Of a DNA stretch of 64,000 bases, positions 32,514 through 40,878 are shown piece after piece (the first letter of the stretch is position 1; each line of letters starts with the position of its first letter). The stretch spans positions 150,080-214,079 of the forward strand of contig DAHC01000003.1 of the NCBI GenBank assembly GCA_002498375.1. The letters run 5' to 3'. This DNA is from Methanocorpusculum sp. UBA424. GTDB lineage: Archaea > Halobacteriota > Methanomicrobia > Methanomicrobiales > Methanocorpusculaceae. The translations under genes were made by a program, and so were the position numbers. The notes under the pieces are model-generated. The model saw nothing but the letters and a program-made list of their open reading frames with translations, did no database searches and was not told where the DNA came from.

Positions 32514-34399
32514 TACATCTTCAAAACACAGCTGAAAAACCGTGTTCCATGAACCGTTTTCTCCTCAAACCCGTACACCCGCATCCCCTTAAACAGCGCC
32601 CTCTTCTCCTTCTCCGACAGACCCTGCCGGAAATTCACCTGCGAATACTCATCATACCCCGGCATCTGGATCTTTGCGAGACCCACTGGAATATCATGCC
32701 GGGCACACCACGAAATATACGCATCCTCCAGCTCACGACGGGACACCCGCCCTGTCTCCGACTTCTCCACGCACTCCCCGATAAATGCCGACACCTCGAA
32801 CCCTGCCAGCAGTTCGTTCTGCGTCGATGCGCAAAACACCGGAACCGGCAAAAGACCCTCCTTCGTATATGCGATCAGCTCATCCACCATCATCGAAAAG
32901 ATCGCATCCTTCTCTGCAAGCAGCGACTCACGAATATCCTTCACCCGCTCATCCCCTGCAAACAGATGCGGAAACGGGATCGTCAAAATCCGGCGGATCA
33001 GGGCAAAATCCAGCGTCTTATCGAACCGGGGCAGCTCATTCGTTACGCCAACCGGCGTGCAGACCACCTTCTGCGGCCGCGACTTCGCATACATATCCCG
33101 GAACCGGCTCGTCATCGCGTCCCCCGTCAGCGCTTTTACCGTATCTGCACTGATCCTGCCGCCCCGGGACTCCTCATCGCTCGCCTCTGAGATCAGCATC
33201 GCACGCTTCGAAAGCGACCGGGAAATACCCGACGCCGGCCGATCCTCGGACCCTGCATACAGCTCCCGGACCGACGCCTCCGACATCTCCGACCCGAAAA
33301 TCTCCCTCAGCACGTCGATCGTCGTCGACTTCCCGTTGCTCCCCTTTCCCCACAAAAAAGGAAAGATCTGCTCGGGATTTCCCGGATACAGCAGATAGCC
33401 CGTCAGCCGCAGAAAAAACCGGCCGAGCTCAATCATCCGAAGCATCCGCTCCTCTTCACCGAGCCCGCTCGTGTTGTCGTCAAACACCTTTTTGAGGTGG
33501 TCAATGAACGCCTGCGAGCGGCTTCCGGGCGTATAGATCAGATCGAAGTAGATCAGCGGATACTTTTCGCGGATCGAATCGCACGCCCAGATCGGGATGA
33601 ATTCGCCGGTTTTGCAGTCGAGAGCACCGTTTTTGAAGGTGATATACCGGCCGTCGGAGGCTTCGGCGAGGTTCACCTGCATGGAGGATCCTTCGATCAT
33701 TTTCCGGAGGGCGACCTGTTTTGTGTGGTTTTTGCTGAGGTTGAGATGGGTCTGGAGCTGAGATGCGAGGTTGCGGATCTCGGGGGTGTTTTCGTTTTCT
33801 GCCCGCCGGTTCCAGTATTTCTGTTCTTCTTCGATGCTTTTGCCGATGAACCTGAGGGTTTTGCCGATTTTGTCGCCGGCAGGCTCCCAGTGGTTGGTGA
33901 TAAAGGCATACCATTCGCCGCTCGCGACGTCGTAGACAAGGTGGCCGGCGGCTTCTTTTTCGAATCTGACGGCGTTTCCTTCGTCGTTGAGGGAGTTGAG
34001 GAGAGCGTCAGGTGTGGGGAGCTGCCGGCGGGTCATGGTCTTTCGCTCCCAGGGCGGAGCACAAGACGGGTCGAAGAACCGGAGAAGGAACTCTTTTTCG
34101 GGGCCTTCGGGTTCATTGTCCGTGATGTGTTCTTTGACGGCCCGACGAAGATCGGGGCCGGTATCGAAGGTGGTGATTATGTCGACGAGTTCGCCGTTTT
34201 TATACAGACCGAACCGGTAGGCGTTCAAATCCAGGTTGACACCGGGGTGTTTTGGGGAGAGTTGTTCTGTGATCGTTTCGTGATGCTTTACTGTGTAAGG
34301 CATCGGCAGGGTTGTTTGCACTTCAATCAAGGCTAGGTTGTCACTCCTTTTCTTAGTTTTATCAAATGTATCATGATATACAGAATAATTAGATAGCAT
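32513..34399 (-). CDS. D5-like/phage P4-type primase-helicase (SF3)
   Basis: Up to 628 residues. D5_N-like features are YITFKNGALDCKTGEFIP (about 251-270) and a helix-rich region before the ATPase; GKGSNGKST (351-359) is Walker A, KRAMLISEASDE is the B region, and KVVCTPVGVTNELPRFD carries the SF3 C motif (TNELP). This architecture is the replication helicase of plasmids, viruses and integrated elements. The N-terminal 340 residues are weakly conserved and may include a divergent primase. The palindromic TATAGCTATA at 34406 would place transcription downstream of ATG 34399, so ATG 34303 (MPYTVKHHET) may be the true start. Confidence 0.85.
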   Translation of the reverse strand: MLSNYSVYHDTFDKTKKRSDNLALIEVQTTLPMPYTVKHHETITEQLSPKHPGVNLDLNAYRFGLYKNGELVDIITTFDTGPDLRRAVKEHITDNEPEGPEKEFLLRFFDPSCAPPWERKTMTRRQLPTPDALLNSLNDEGNAVRFEKEAAGHLVYDVASGEWYAFITNHWEPAGDKIGKTLRFIGKSIEEEQKYWNRRAENENTPEIRNLASQLQTHLNLSKNHTKQVALRKMIEGSSMQVNLAEASDGRYITFKNGALDCKTGEFIPIWACDSIREKYPLIYFDLIYTPGSRSQAFIDHLKKVFDDNTSGLGEEERMLRMIELGRFFLRLTGYLLYPGNPEQIFPFLWGKGSNGKSTTIDVLREIFGSEMSEASVRELYAGSEDRPASGISRSLSKRAMLISEASDEESRGGRISADTVKALTGDAMTSRFRDMYAKSRPQKVVCTPVGVTNELPRFDKTLDFALIRRILTIPFPHLFAGDERVKDIRESLLAEKDAIFSMMVDELIAYTKEGLLPVPVFCASTQNELLAGFEVSAFIGECVEKSETGRVSRRELEDAYISWCARHDIPVGLAKIQMPGYDEYSQVNFRQGLSEKEKRALFKGMRVYGFEEKTVHGTRFFSCVLKM

Positions 34400-34439
34400 A
34401 GTATTTATAGCTATAACCCGTATATGTAAATAGATACAT
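34366..34439. promoter_or_regulatory. Divergent promoter of primase-helicase and RHH genes
   Basis: ATGTATC (34366-34372) and its exact inverse GATACAT (34433-34439) frame the region; a perfect TATAGCTATA palindrome (34406-34415) lies in the middle and could serve both strands as TATA box. Such a layout suits control by the adjacent ribbon-helix-helix protein. Confidence 0.45.
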
Positions 34440-34440
34440 T

Positions 34441-34833
34441 ATGTCTGAAGAAAGAAACGATGATCAGATCCTGATCCGGCTCCCGAAGAACCTGAAGATG
34501 CAGCTGGAAACGGCGGCACGCGTGGAAGGGACGACGGTTCAGGATTGGGTGCGAAAAGCGATGGTGAATCGGATCAGTCTGCTGAATGTGTGCCCGGTCT
34601 GCGGGACGGTGAATTCGGGGACGGCGAAGTTCTGTAATGAGTGCGGGGCGAGTCTGAAGGATAGTAAGAGGTCGATGTATTTCGCCTGGATGAAGGATGT
34701 GGTAAAGGAGGGTTTGGAGGAGGGCGGGGATCTTGACGCGGTTTTGGCGTATCTGGATGATCCGGCAGGGGAACAGGCGAAGATGGAGAAGAGGGGGAAG
34801 TGGATGGTGCGGACGGAGGAGAAGGGGGAGTGA
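34441..34833 (+). CDS. Ribbon-helix-helix plus zinc-ribbon protein
   Basis: A 130-residue protein. Residues 8-45 (DQILIRLPKNLKMQLETAARVEGTTVQDWVRKAMVNRI) form an Arc/CopG ribbon-helix-helix domain; residues about 51-68 are a zinc ribbon (CPVCG...CNECG); the rest is helical with MYFAWMKDVVKEGLEEGG. RHH dimers bind operator DNA with the beta strand and often control plasmid copy number. The start is ATG 34441, leaderless or nearly so. It is divergent from the primase-helicase gene, so it may repress it or act as part of the replication system. Confidence 0.8.
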   Translation: MSEERNDDQILIRLPKNLKMQLETAARVEGTTVQDWVRKAMVNRISLLNVCPVCGTVNSGTAKFCNECGASLKDSKRSMYFAWMKDVVKEGLEEGGDLDAVLAYLDDPAGEQAKMEKRGKWMVRTEEKGE

Positions 34834-34890
34834 GAGAAGAGCCACTTTCTGAACAAAGTCTATTTATTATTAAGTGAAGTATTATTGTAT

Positions 34891-35073
34891 ATGGTATTTG
34901 GGGAATATATTTTAAATCCAATAAACCAGGCATTTTCTAACATTCCCCTGAGCGGTGGATGGGAACAAACTCTGGAAACGGATTATAATCTTTTTGTTAT
35001 ATTAATCGATATCTGCGTAGTGTTACTAATACTTTCAGTAATTGTTGTAATAATTAAGATGTTACGTAATTAA
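34891..35073 (+). CDS. Small AT-rich membrane protein
   Basis: From ATG 34891, 60 residues; a TTG two codons upstream is possible. The C-terminal YNLFVILIDICVVLLILSVIVVIIKMLRN is one strong membrane helix with a basic end. The gene is AT-rich and lies 14 bases before the larger membrane protein. No domain; possibly a subunit or regulator of its neighbour. Confidence 0.45.
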   Translation: MVFGEYILNPINQAFSNIPLSGGWEQTLETDYNLFVILIDICVVLLILSVIVVIIKMLRN

Positions 35074-35087
35074 AATCCAATATTATC

Positions 35088-35786
35088 ATGATTACCTACA
35101 ATTTAAGAAATCGATATAAAGATAAACAAGCGGGCAGTGATGAATTTGTTTATGATGCACTCCTTGAAAGATTTCATTCAGAGAGGGATCGAACCCGAAC
35201 ACTAAGTTCAAGAACTACAATGATGATGAAAATAATTGGAGTAGTACTTCCAATTGGAATTGCATTATTGGTCAATAATTCAATATCAATAGAAGAGCCA
35301 TATAATCTCCTCTATATCCCTTACCTCATTGTTCTTGGAATGGCATTTTCACTCCTATTTTTATCATATCTCTATCAATATTTGATATTAACTAAGATAC
35401 AGGTGGAATATATTTACCCATCCGATGAGTTGTTGAATAATGAGGTATTGTCTTTGAAATCTAAGATGGAGAAGACAGAGAGAATAAAGATATTATCTCA
35501 AATATTACTCAACTCCATTAAGAAAATATCCGACAATAATCGATTTGTTGCACACGGAATTAAGATATCTGATATCGCATTTTTAATATTCTCATTAATG
35601 ACGGCAATGTCTTTGATGCAACTGTTTACTAGAATTTATGAATATTTTGCTGTTACAACTTCATTATTAATAATACTTATATTGCCAATTACTATGATAT
35701 TTTTCCTATATTACGGATATGTTTTTCATCATATTATTATCTATTTCAAAAAACTCTGTGATGTATGCCATAAACATACGACCTAA
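35088..35786 (+). CDS. Four-span membrane protein of the accessory island
   Basis: A 232-residue protein, notably AT-rich compared with flanking genes. It starts with a charged cytoplasmic region (RNRYKDKQAGSDEFVYDALLERFHSERDRTRTLSS), then two membrane helices (KIIGVVLPIGIALLV; LIVLGMAFSLLFLSYLYQYL), a charged helical middle and two more helices. The two-helix-plus-cytoplasmic-helix plan recalls SLATT-type effectors of conflict systems, but no specific motif proves that. Alternatively it is a structural or exclusion protein of the element. Confidence 0.55.
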   Translation: MITYNLRNRYKDKQAGSDEFVYDALLERFHSERDRTRTLSSRTTMMMKIIGVVLPIGIALLVNNSISIEEPYNLLYIPYLIVLGMAFSLLFLSYLYQYLILTKIQVEYIYPSDELLNNEVLSLKSKMEKTERIKILSQILLNSIKKISDNNRFVAHGIKISDIAFLIFSLMTAMSLMQLFTRIYEYFAVTTSLLIILILPITMIFFLYYGYVFHHIIIYFKKLCDVCHKHTT

Positions 35787-35827
35787 TTTTTCATTATAAG
35801 GATTGGGGAAAAAAATATTTGTTCTTC

Positions 35828-36595
35828 TCACAGAACAAACGTCACATACACGATGCCTGCAAGGATCGCCGCAACGACCAGAATCGTCACGAGATCCGCC
35901 GCATGGTAAACCATCTTTCTCCGGTGCTCCGACGCCTTCCGGTATCCCCGCATATCGATCGTCAGACCAAGCGTATCCGCCTTTGCGAGTGAATTCAGCA
36001 TCAGCGGAAGCATAACCGGGCCAAGCTGCTTCAGCTTCCCGATGATACCCCCTCCCGGGAAGTACCCGCGGGAAAGCTGAGCCTCATTGATCCTGACACC
36101 CTCTCTCTGCAGAGTCGGGATAAACCGGATCGCAATCAGAAACATCAAAGCGTAATCGCCCGGGATCCGGAGCGTATAGAGAGCATTCACCAGATCACGC
36201 GGCTGGGTCGAAATAACCAGCAGCTGGAACGAGAAGATCAGCACCGCAAACCGGAGAGCCATCTGCACCGCGAACATGATCGCGCCCGTCGTCACCGGGA
36301 ACATCCCGTTCGGCAGAAGCGTAAACAGCACATCGCCCGACGCACTCGTCAACACCGTCAGTATGACTAAAGCAAGACCCAGAACGATCAGCAGAGGCAC
36401 CTGACGGATCAGCGGCTTGAAAAGCCCGCCGATCGCCGCGAATGCCAGCACGAAAACGACCATCCCGCCAAGAAGCAGCGGATTCGACGTAAAGATCGCC
36501 GCAAACATCATACCGACCGCGAAGAAGATCTTCGTCATCGGCGACAACCGGTGAACGAACCGGTTCCCCGGGATATACTGCATAATGTCTTCCAT
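35828..36595 (-). CDS. ECF transporter T component (CbiQ/EcfT)
   Basis: ATG at 36595 gives 255 residues; the frame is open further but overlaps the ATPase gene. It has five to six membrane helices; EAQLSRGYFPGG and IDMRGYRKASEHRR are the two Arg-containing coupling motifs (usually ARG) that dock onto the ATPases. Its ATG follows the stop of the S-A-A fusion gene by one base, so both are translated together. It is the scaffold of an ECF importer for a vitamin, amino acid or metal; the substrate depends on the S domain of the partner. Confidence 0.88.
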   Translation of the reverse strand: MEDIMQYIPGNRFVHRLSPMTKIFFAVGMMFAAIFTSNPLLLGGMVVFVLAFAAIGGLFKPLIRQVPLLIVLGLALVILTVLTSASGDVLFTLLPNGMFPVTTGAIMFAVQMALRFAVLIFSFQLLVISTQPRDLVNALYTLRIPGDYALMFLIAIRFIPTLQREGVRINEAQLSRGYFPGGGIIGKLKQLGPVMLPLMLNSLAKADTLGLTIDMRGYRKASEHRRKMVYHAADLVTILVVAAILAGIVYVTFVL

Positions 36596-36596
36596 T

Positions 36597-38540
36597 TCAC
36601 TCACCTCCGCGGACCGCGGTAATTTTACCCGCTTCCATCTCGATGATCCGGTCCGCATACCGACCCGCAAGCACAGGGTCATGCGTCACCATAAGGATCG
36701 TCTTACCCTCGTTTCGCATCCCGGTCAGAACACGCATGATCTCATACGACTCCTTCGGATCGAGACCCGTCGTCGGCTCATCCATGATAACGATCTCCTG
36801 GCCGGTCGCAAGAACGCAGGCAAGAGCAAGCTTCTGCCGCTCGCCCCGGCTTAAATGCCGGGGATTCATCTTCGCTTTGCCGGCAAGGCCCACGGCAGCA
36901 AGAGAAGCCGCCGGCGAAGCATCGGACCTGCCGATGTTCTTCAGACCGAACTGGATCTCCTTCTCGCAGGTGTTTTCAAACAGCATCGTGTCCGGATTCT
37001 GGAACACCAGACCGACATGCTTCGCGATCTCCGGAATCGACCGACAGGCGATGTCCTCGCCCTTCAGCAGGACCGAACCCGCATCAGGACGGAGAAGACC
37101 GTTCAGATGTTTGACGAGTGTCGTCTTGCCCGATCCGTTCTCACCAAGGATCGCCGCGATCTCTCCCTTGTAAAAGGAGACCGAGACATCATCCAACGCA
37201 AGGACCTCCGGGAATTTGTGCGTGATATGCGCTGCCTCCAGCACGACTTCGCGGGTCGGGGCGGTCTTTTCAAGTGCCGGGTAGTTGGTGTCCTCGGGTT
37301 TTGGAACGCCGTCGTACACGATTCTTCCCTCGTTCATCGTGATCATCCGGGTGGCATAGCCGATCGTCTCATCGATCATGTGCTCGATCAAAACGATCGA
37401 ATGACCCTTGGCCGTCATGCCCTTTAACAGGTTGTACACCTGGCGTCTGGCGTTTTTATCCAGCTCGGAGGTCGCCTCGTCCAGAACCAGGAGAGGGGTC
37501 TCGCGGGAAAGGGCCGCGGCCATCGCGACACGCTGCTTCTGACCCCCGGAGAGATTGTGCGGGGCACGGTCCGTTAAGTGACCCGTGCAGGTGATCTTGT
37601 AGATCTCGTCGAGTTTTTTTCTGACATCGGCCTCGGGCAGATCGCGGGTCTCCAGACCGGTAAGGATCTCCTCCTCGACCGTGGTGAAGATCAGCTGGGC
37701 ATCGGCATCGTCAAAAACCATCCCGACCTTTTCCGAAAGCTCGGTCACGTCTTTGTATTCATCGGCGTATTTTCCGTAAAGAGAGACGTTTCCTACAACC
37801 GTCCCGCCGTATGCATGAACAAGAACGCCGGAGATCGCACGGGCAAGCGTGGTTTTTCCGGCTCCGGAAGGTCCGTTGACCACAACGAACTCGCCCGGGT
37901 TTATTTTGAGCGAAACGTTATCGAGAGCAGGCGTCTCTGCCGCCTGATAGGTAAATGTAAGCTTATTCAGCGAGACCGAATCGCTCGGCGCTGCGTCCGT
38001 GTGGGCGGTTTTGATGACGGTCTTCGTTTTCTGCATGACCGAGGTCGCCGGCATCGCGATGATCTGGGCGATGATGACGTTCACCAGCATGGCGCTCAAA
38101 ACGATCGGGATCAGGGCGATCGCGAACGCAACGACGGTCGCGACGGTCGTTTCGGTCGTGAAGAACATTACGAAGCAGGTGACGATGATGAAGGTAAAAC
38201 CGCTCGCAGGGGTGGCGATCGCGGTTGAAATTGCCGGGGCAAGGCGGGTATGATCTTTGACGAGTTTATACACCGCTAAACAGACCACGGCGCCGATCGG
38301 CTCCGAGATCAGGTTTCCCAAGGGAAAGATCGAGTGCGAAAAGACCGCACAGATGATTCCGGCTACAACGCCTATCCCGAGAGCTTCTTTGAACTTCGGG
38401 ACGACGAGGATGATCGCAAGGCAGTAGAAGGCGATCGTCAGATTCGCGACGATGGCCCCCGGTACGAATAAGGAAATGTACCGGGCAATTGCTCCGGCGG
38501 CAAGTAAAATGCCGACGAGTGCTATATCACGTGATTTCAT
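36597..38540 (-). CDS. ECF transporter: S component fused to two ATPase domains
   Basis: A 647-residue fusion. Residues 1-165 have about six membrane helices of an ECF S component (SEPIGAVVCLAVY, ATPASGFTFIIVTCFVMFF), of the kind found in tryptophan/thiamine-like S proteins. ATPase 1 has GPSGAGKTT at 223-231, LSGGQKQRVAMAAALS and LLVLDEATSELD; ATPase 2 has GENGSGKTT near 470, LSRGERQKLALACVL and IVIMDEPTTGLDP. Two EcfA domains in one chain are common, but an S component joined to both is unusual. The T component follows. The substrate cannot be read with confidence. Confidence 0.88.
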   Translation of the reverse strand: MKSRDIALVGILLAAGAIARYISLFVPGAIVANLTIAFYCLAIILVVPKFKEALGIGVVAGIICAVFSHSIFPLGNLISEPIGAVVCLAVYKLVKDHTRLAPAISTAIATPASGFTFIIVTCFVMFFTTETTVATVVAFAIALIPIVLSAMLVNVIIAQIIAMPATSVMQKTKTVIKTAHTDAAPSDSVSLNKLTFTYQAAETPALDNVSLKINPGEFVVVNGPSGAGKTTLARAISGVLVHAYGGTVVGNVSLYGKYADEYKDVTELSEKVGMVFDDADAQLIFTTVEEEILTGLETRDLPEADVRKKLDEIYKITCTGHLTDRAPHNLSGGQKQRVAMAAALSRETPLLVLDEATSELDKNARRQVYNLLKGMTAKGHSIVLIEHMIDETIGYATRMITMNEGRIVYDGVPKPEDTNYPALEKTAPTREVVLEAAHITHKFPEVLALDDVSVSFYKGEIAAILGENGSGKTTLVKHLNGLLRPDAGSVLLKGEDIACRSIPEIAKHVGLVFQNPDTMLFENTCEKEIQFGLKNIGRSDASPAASLAAVGLAGKAKMNPRHLSRGERQKLALACVLATGQEIVIMDEPTTGLDPKESYEIMRVLTGMRNEGKTILMVTHDPVLAGRYADRIIEMEAGKITAVRGGE

Positions 38541-38559
38541 GATGCGTTATTTGATTTTT

Positions 38560-40053
38560 TTATGAGTATTGTTCGCGAAGTTCCCGTCTGAGAAGCTTCC
38601 AGCCGTTTACCCGGGGGAGTGCATCCACCGTGATGATTTTGCGGGGAACTTTGTATCCCGCAAGACGCTCTTTCGCATATGCCCTGAGAGCGTCTTCCTT
38701 AGATGAGCTGTCCCAGCCCTTCCGCCAAACGACGGCGGCGACCGGCATCTCTCCCCGATGTTCGTCCGGGATTCCAAAGACCGCGATCTCGGCGACGCCT
38801 TCGTGACCGATGAGGGCCTCTTCGACCTCGGTCGGGTAGATCTTCCAGCCTGACATGACGATCATGTCCTTTTTCCGGTCGGTGATGAAAAGCCGGAGAT
38901 CTTTGTCGAGATAGCCCACATCTCCGGTGAGGAACCAGCCGTCTTCCAGGAACGAGGCGGCGGTCTCTTTGGGCATGTTCCAGTATCCTTTGGCGACCGC
39001 GGGCCCCCGCAGGGCGATCTCGCCCGGCGTATCGATCGGCATCTCGATCGACGGATCGGTTTCGTCAACGATCTTGACTTCCGAGAAGCAGACGGGATGT
39101 CCCACGCTCTGGAACCTGTCTGCCGAGGCATAATCCTCGGGACGGATCACCGTTCCCGTGCCGATGACGACGGTCTCTGAAAGACCGTAGGCATTGATGA
39201 CCGGGATGTTGTACCGATAATGGAACTTTTTCCAGATATCGTGGTGGAGAGGGCCGCCGCCGGAGATGATCTCTCTGACGGTCGAAAGGCTCTCCTCCGG
39301 TCCCGCAGGGGCTTCCGTGAGTGAATGGATCACCGGCGGCATGCCCGCGAGAACGGTGACTTTGTGCTCTTTGCAGAGATCGAGGTATTTTTGATACTCA
39401 TACCTCTCCATCATAACATAGAGAGCTCCCGCCCGCATCGCGGCGATGCCCCAGGCGAGGCCGACATGCCCCATCGGGTAGATGCCGAGATAGACGTCGT
39501 TTTGTTTGTAGGTCAGCACATCGCACATGTTGTGGATCGCGGCGAGCCAGTTTCCATGGGTGAGCATCGCTCCTTTGGGTTTGCCGGTCGTTCCGGAGGT
39601 ATACTGGAGCTGGCAGAGATCGTCGTGCTCGGTGTGTGCCGGCAAAAGACGGGGTTCGCCGCGCAGAGATTCGATGTCTCCCGGCACATAGGTCTTGACC
39701 GGAAGATTCCGGGAGGCAGACACGCCGTCGGGATCGGTGATGAAGATCTTCGCCCCGGAGTTTTCCACCATATAGGCAAGTTCGCTTGGCGTATAGACGC
39801 GGTTTGTGGGAACGGCCACACAGCCGATCCTCCAGACGGCGAAGTAGGAAACGAGGTATTCGGGGCTGCTGTTCATATAGAGAATGATACGGTCGCCTTT
39901 CACGGCACCAAGCGAGAGGAGGTCGCGGGCGAGCGCGGAACTTATCGAGAGAATTTCAGCGGAGGTGTATGACGTGTTTCTTTCCGGACAGAAAAAAACC
40001 GGTTTTGCCAGACGGCAGGAGTTTGCATCGAGAAAGCTGGTTATATTCAACAT
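38560..40053 (-). CDS. AMP-forming acyl-CoA synthetase/ligase
   Basis: A 497-residue ANL-superfamily enzyme. YTSGTTGKPKGAM is the phosphate-binding loop; NAYGLSE is the adenine motif; GWFLTGDVGYLDKD and TDRKKDMIVMSGWKIYPTEVEEAL contain the hinge aspartate and A8 loop. The late GWKLLRRELREQ carries the catalytic lysine, with GWK in place of the usual SGK. It makes an acyl-AMP and then an acyl-CoA; the acyl chain specificity is open. The promoter faces away from the YxPFW genes. Confidence 0.88.
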   Translation of the reverse strand: MLNITSFLDANSCRLAKPVFFCPERNTSYTSAEILSISSALARDLLSLGAVKGDRIILYMNSSPEYLVSYFAVWRIGCVAVPTNRVYTPSELAYMVENSGAKIFITDPDGVSASRNLPVKTYVPGDIESLRGEPRLLPAHTEHDDLCQLQYTSGTTGKPKGAMLTHGNWLAAIHNMCDVLTYKQNDVYLGIYPMGHVGLAWGIAAMRAGALYVMMERYEYQKYLDLCKEHKVTVLAGMPPVIHSLTEAPAGPEESLSTVREIISGGGPLHHDIWKKFHYRYNIPVINAYGLSETVVIGTGTVIRPEDYASADRFQSVGHPVCFSEVKIVDETDPSIEMPIDTPGEIALRGPAVAKGYWNMPKETAASFLEDGWFLTGDVGYLDKDLRLFITDRKKDMIVMSGWKIYPTEVEEALIGHEGVAEIAVFGIPDEHRGEMPVAAVVWRKGWDSSSKEDALRAYAKERLAGYKVPRKIITVDALPRVNGWKLLRRELREQYS

Positions 40054-40197
40054 CGATTATCACAACAATATACTTTGATGTATAATTGTGTGCATCATAG
40101 ATATAAATATCCTCCCAATTGATCGGGAGGATCATGCCTTCGTAAGATAAGGCAAGAAAACATCTATCTGAATGTACGTAAATATATTGACTCATTT

Positions 40198-40878
40198 ATG
40201 GCAGAAATACCAGGAGGAATACCTGCACCTCTGCAGTGTTCCAGCGTAATCGCCCCTCAGATCGATGAGGCGCGGGCGCGGGAACTTGCCCGGGAGTGGC
40301 TGGAGTCGGACACCAAGCCGTTCATCCCCGAAGACAAGATCAGGTTCGGGAAAGCGGTGATGCTCTATTACCCCTTCTGGAAATACACGAGGGAAGACGG
40401 GTGCTTGGATGTGACGGTCTACCGGCCGGCCTGCGGGACGCTTCTTTCGGGTCTGCAGAATATACAAAGAGAAGATAACGAGATCGTGCCGATCCCAAAG
40501 GATGCCAATATTCTCCCTGCAACCGTTCAATCCTCTGTATATTACCCCGAGCTCCATGGAATTGCCCGTGCTGAGGATCTGATCGGGATCCCGCTTTGGC
40601 TGATCAGCTACAAAGTAAAAAAATCCATTTACATGATCGAGGTGGATGCGGCATCCGGAAAAATCTACGATGAGTGGCATCCGATCAAAGAGCCGGTCAA
40701 CTGGAGAAAGACCGCACTGATCGCCTGCATCCCGTTAATGATCCTCTCGCTTATCGCCGTCTACTTCAGTCCCTGGCTGTTTCTTCTGGTTGCCGGACTG
40801 CTGATCTTCTTCCTGTATCAAAGCGAGATGCTCGGTGTGATCAACCTCAAACGCAAGGAGGGAAAAGATGGGGCTTGA
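40198..40878 (+). CDS. YxPFW-module membrane protein, short form
   Basis: A 226-residue protein. A cytoplasmic region with LYYPFWKYTREDGCLDVTVYRPACG (about residues 56-80) and a second copy-like segment IPLWLISYKVKKSIYMIEVDAASGKIYDE (about 130-160) is followed by two membrane helices (TALIACIPLMILSLIAVYF; FLLVAGLLIFFLYQ) and a basic tail. The repeated pattern, aromatic-Pro-x-Trp then a hairpin and a G-rich end, recurs in the next protein. No enzyme motif. It overlaps the next gene by 11 bases, so the two are probably subunits. Confidence 0.65.
   Translation: MAEIPGGIPAPLQCSSVIAPQIDEARARELAREWLESDTKPFIPEDKIRFGKAVMLYYPFWKYTREDGCLDVTVYRPACGTLLSGLQNIQREDNEIVPIPKDANILPATVQSSVYYPELHGIARAEDLIGIPLWLISYKVKKSIYMIEVDAASGKIYDEWHPIKEPVNWRKTALIACIPLMILSLIAVYFSPWLFLLVAGLLIFFLYQSEMLGVINLKRKEGKDGA

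Noticed and set aside
33497..34336. Long frame antisense to the SF3 helicase gene
   Set aside because: Low-complexity product rich in Phe, Glu, Val and Gly, opposite a gene with clear helicase motifs.
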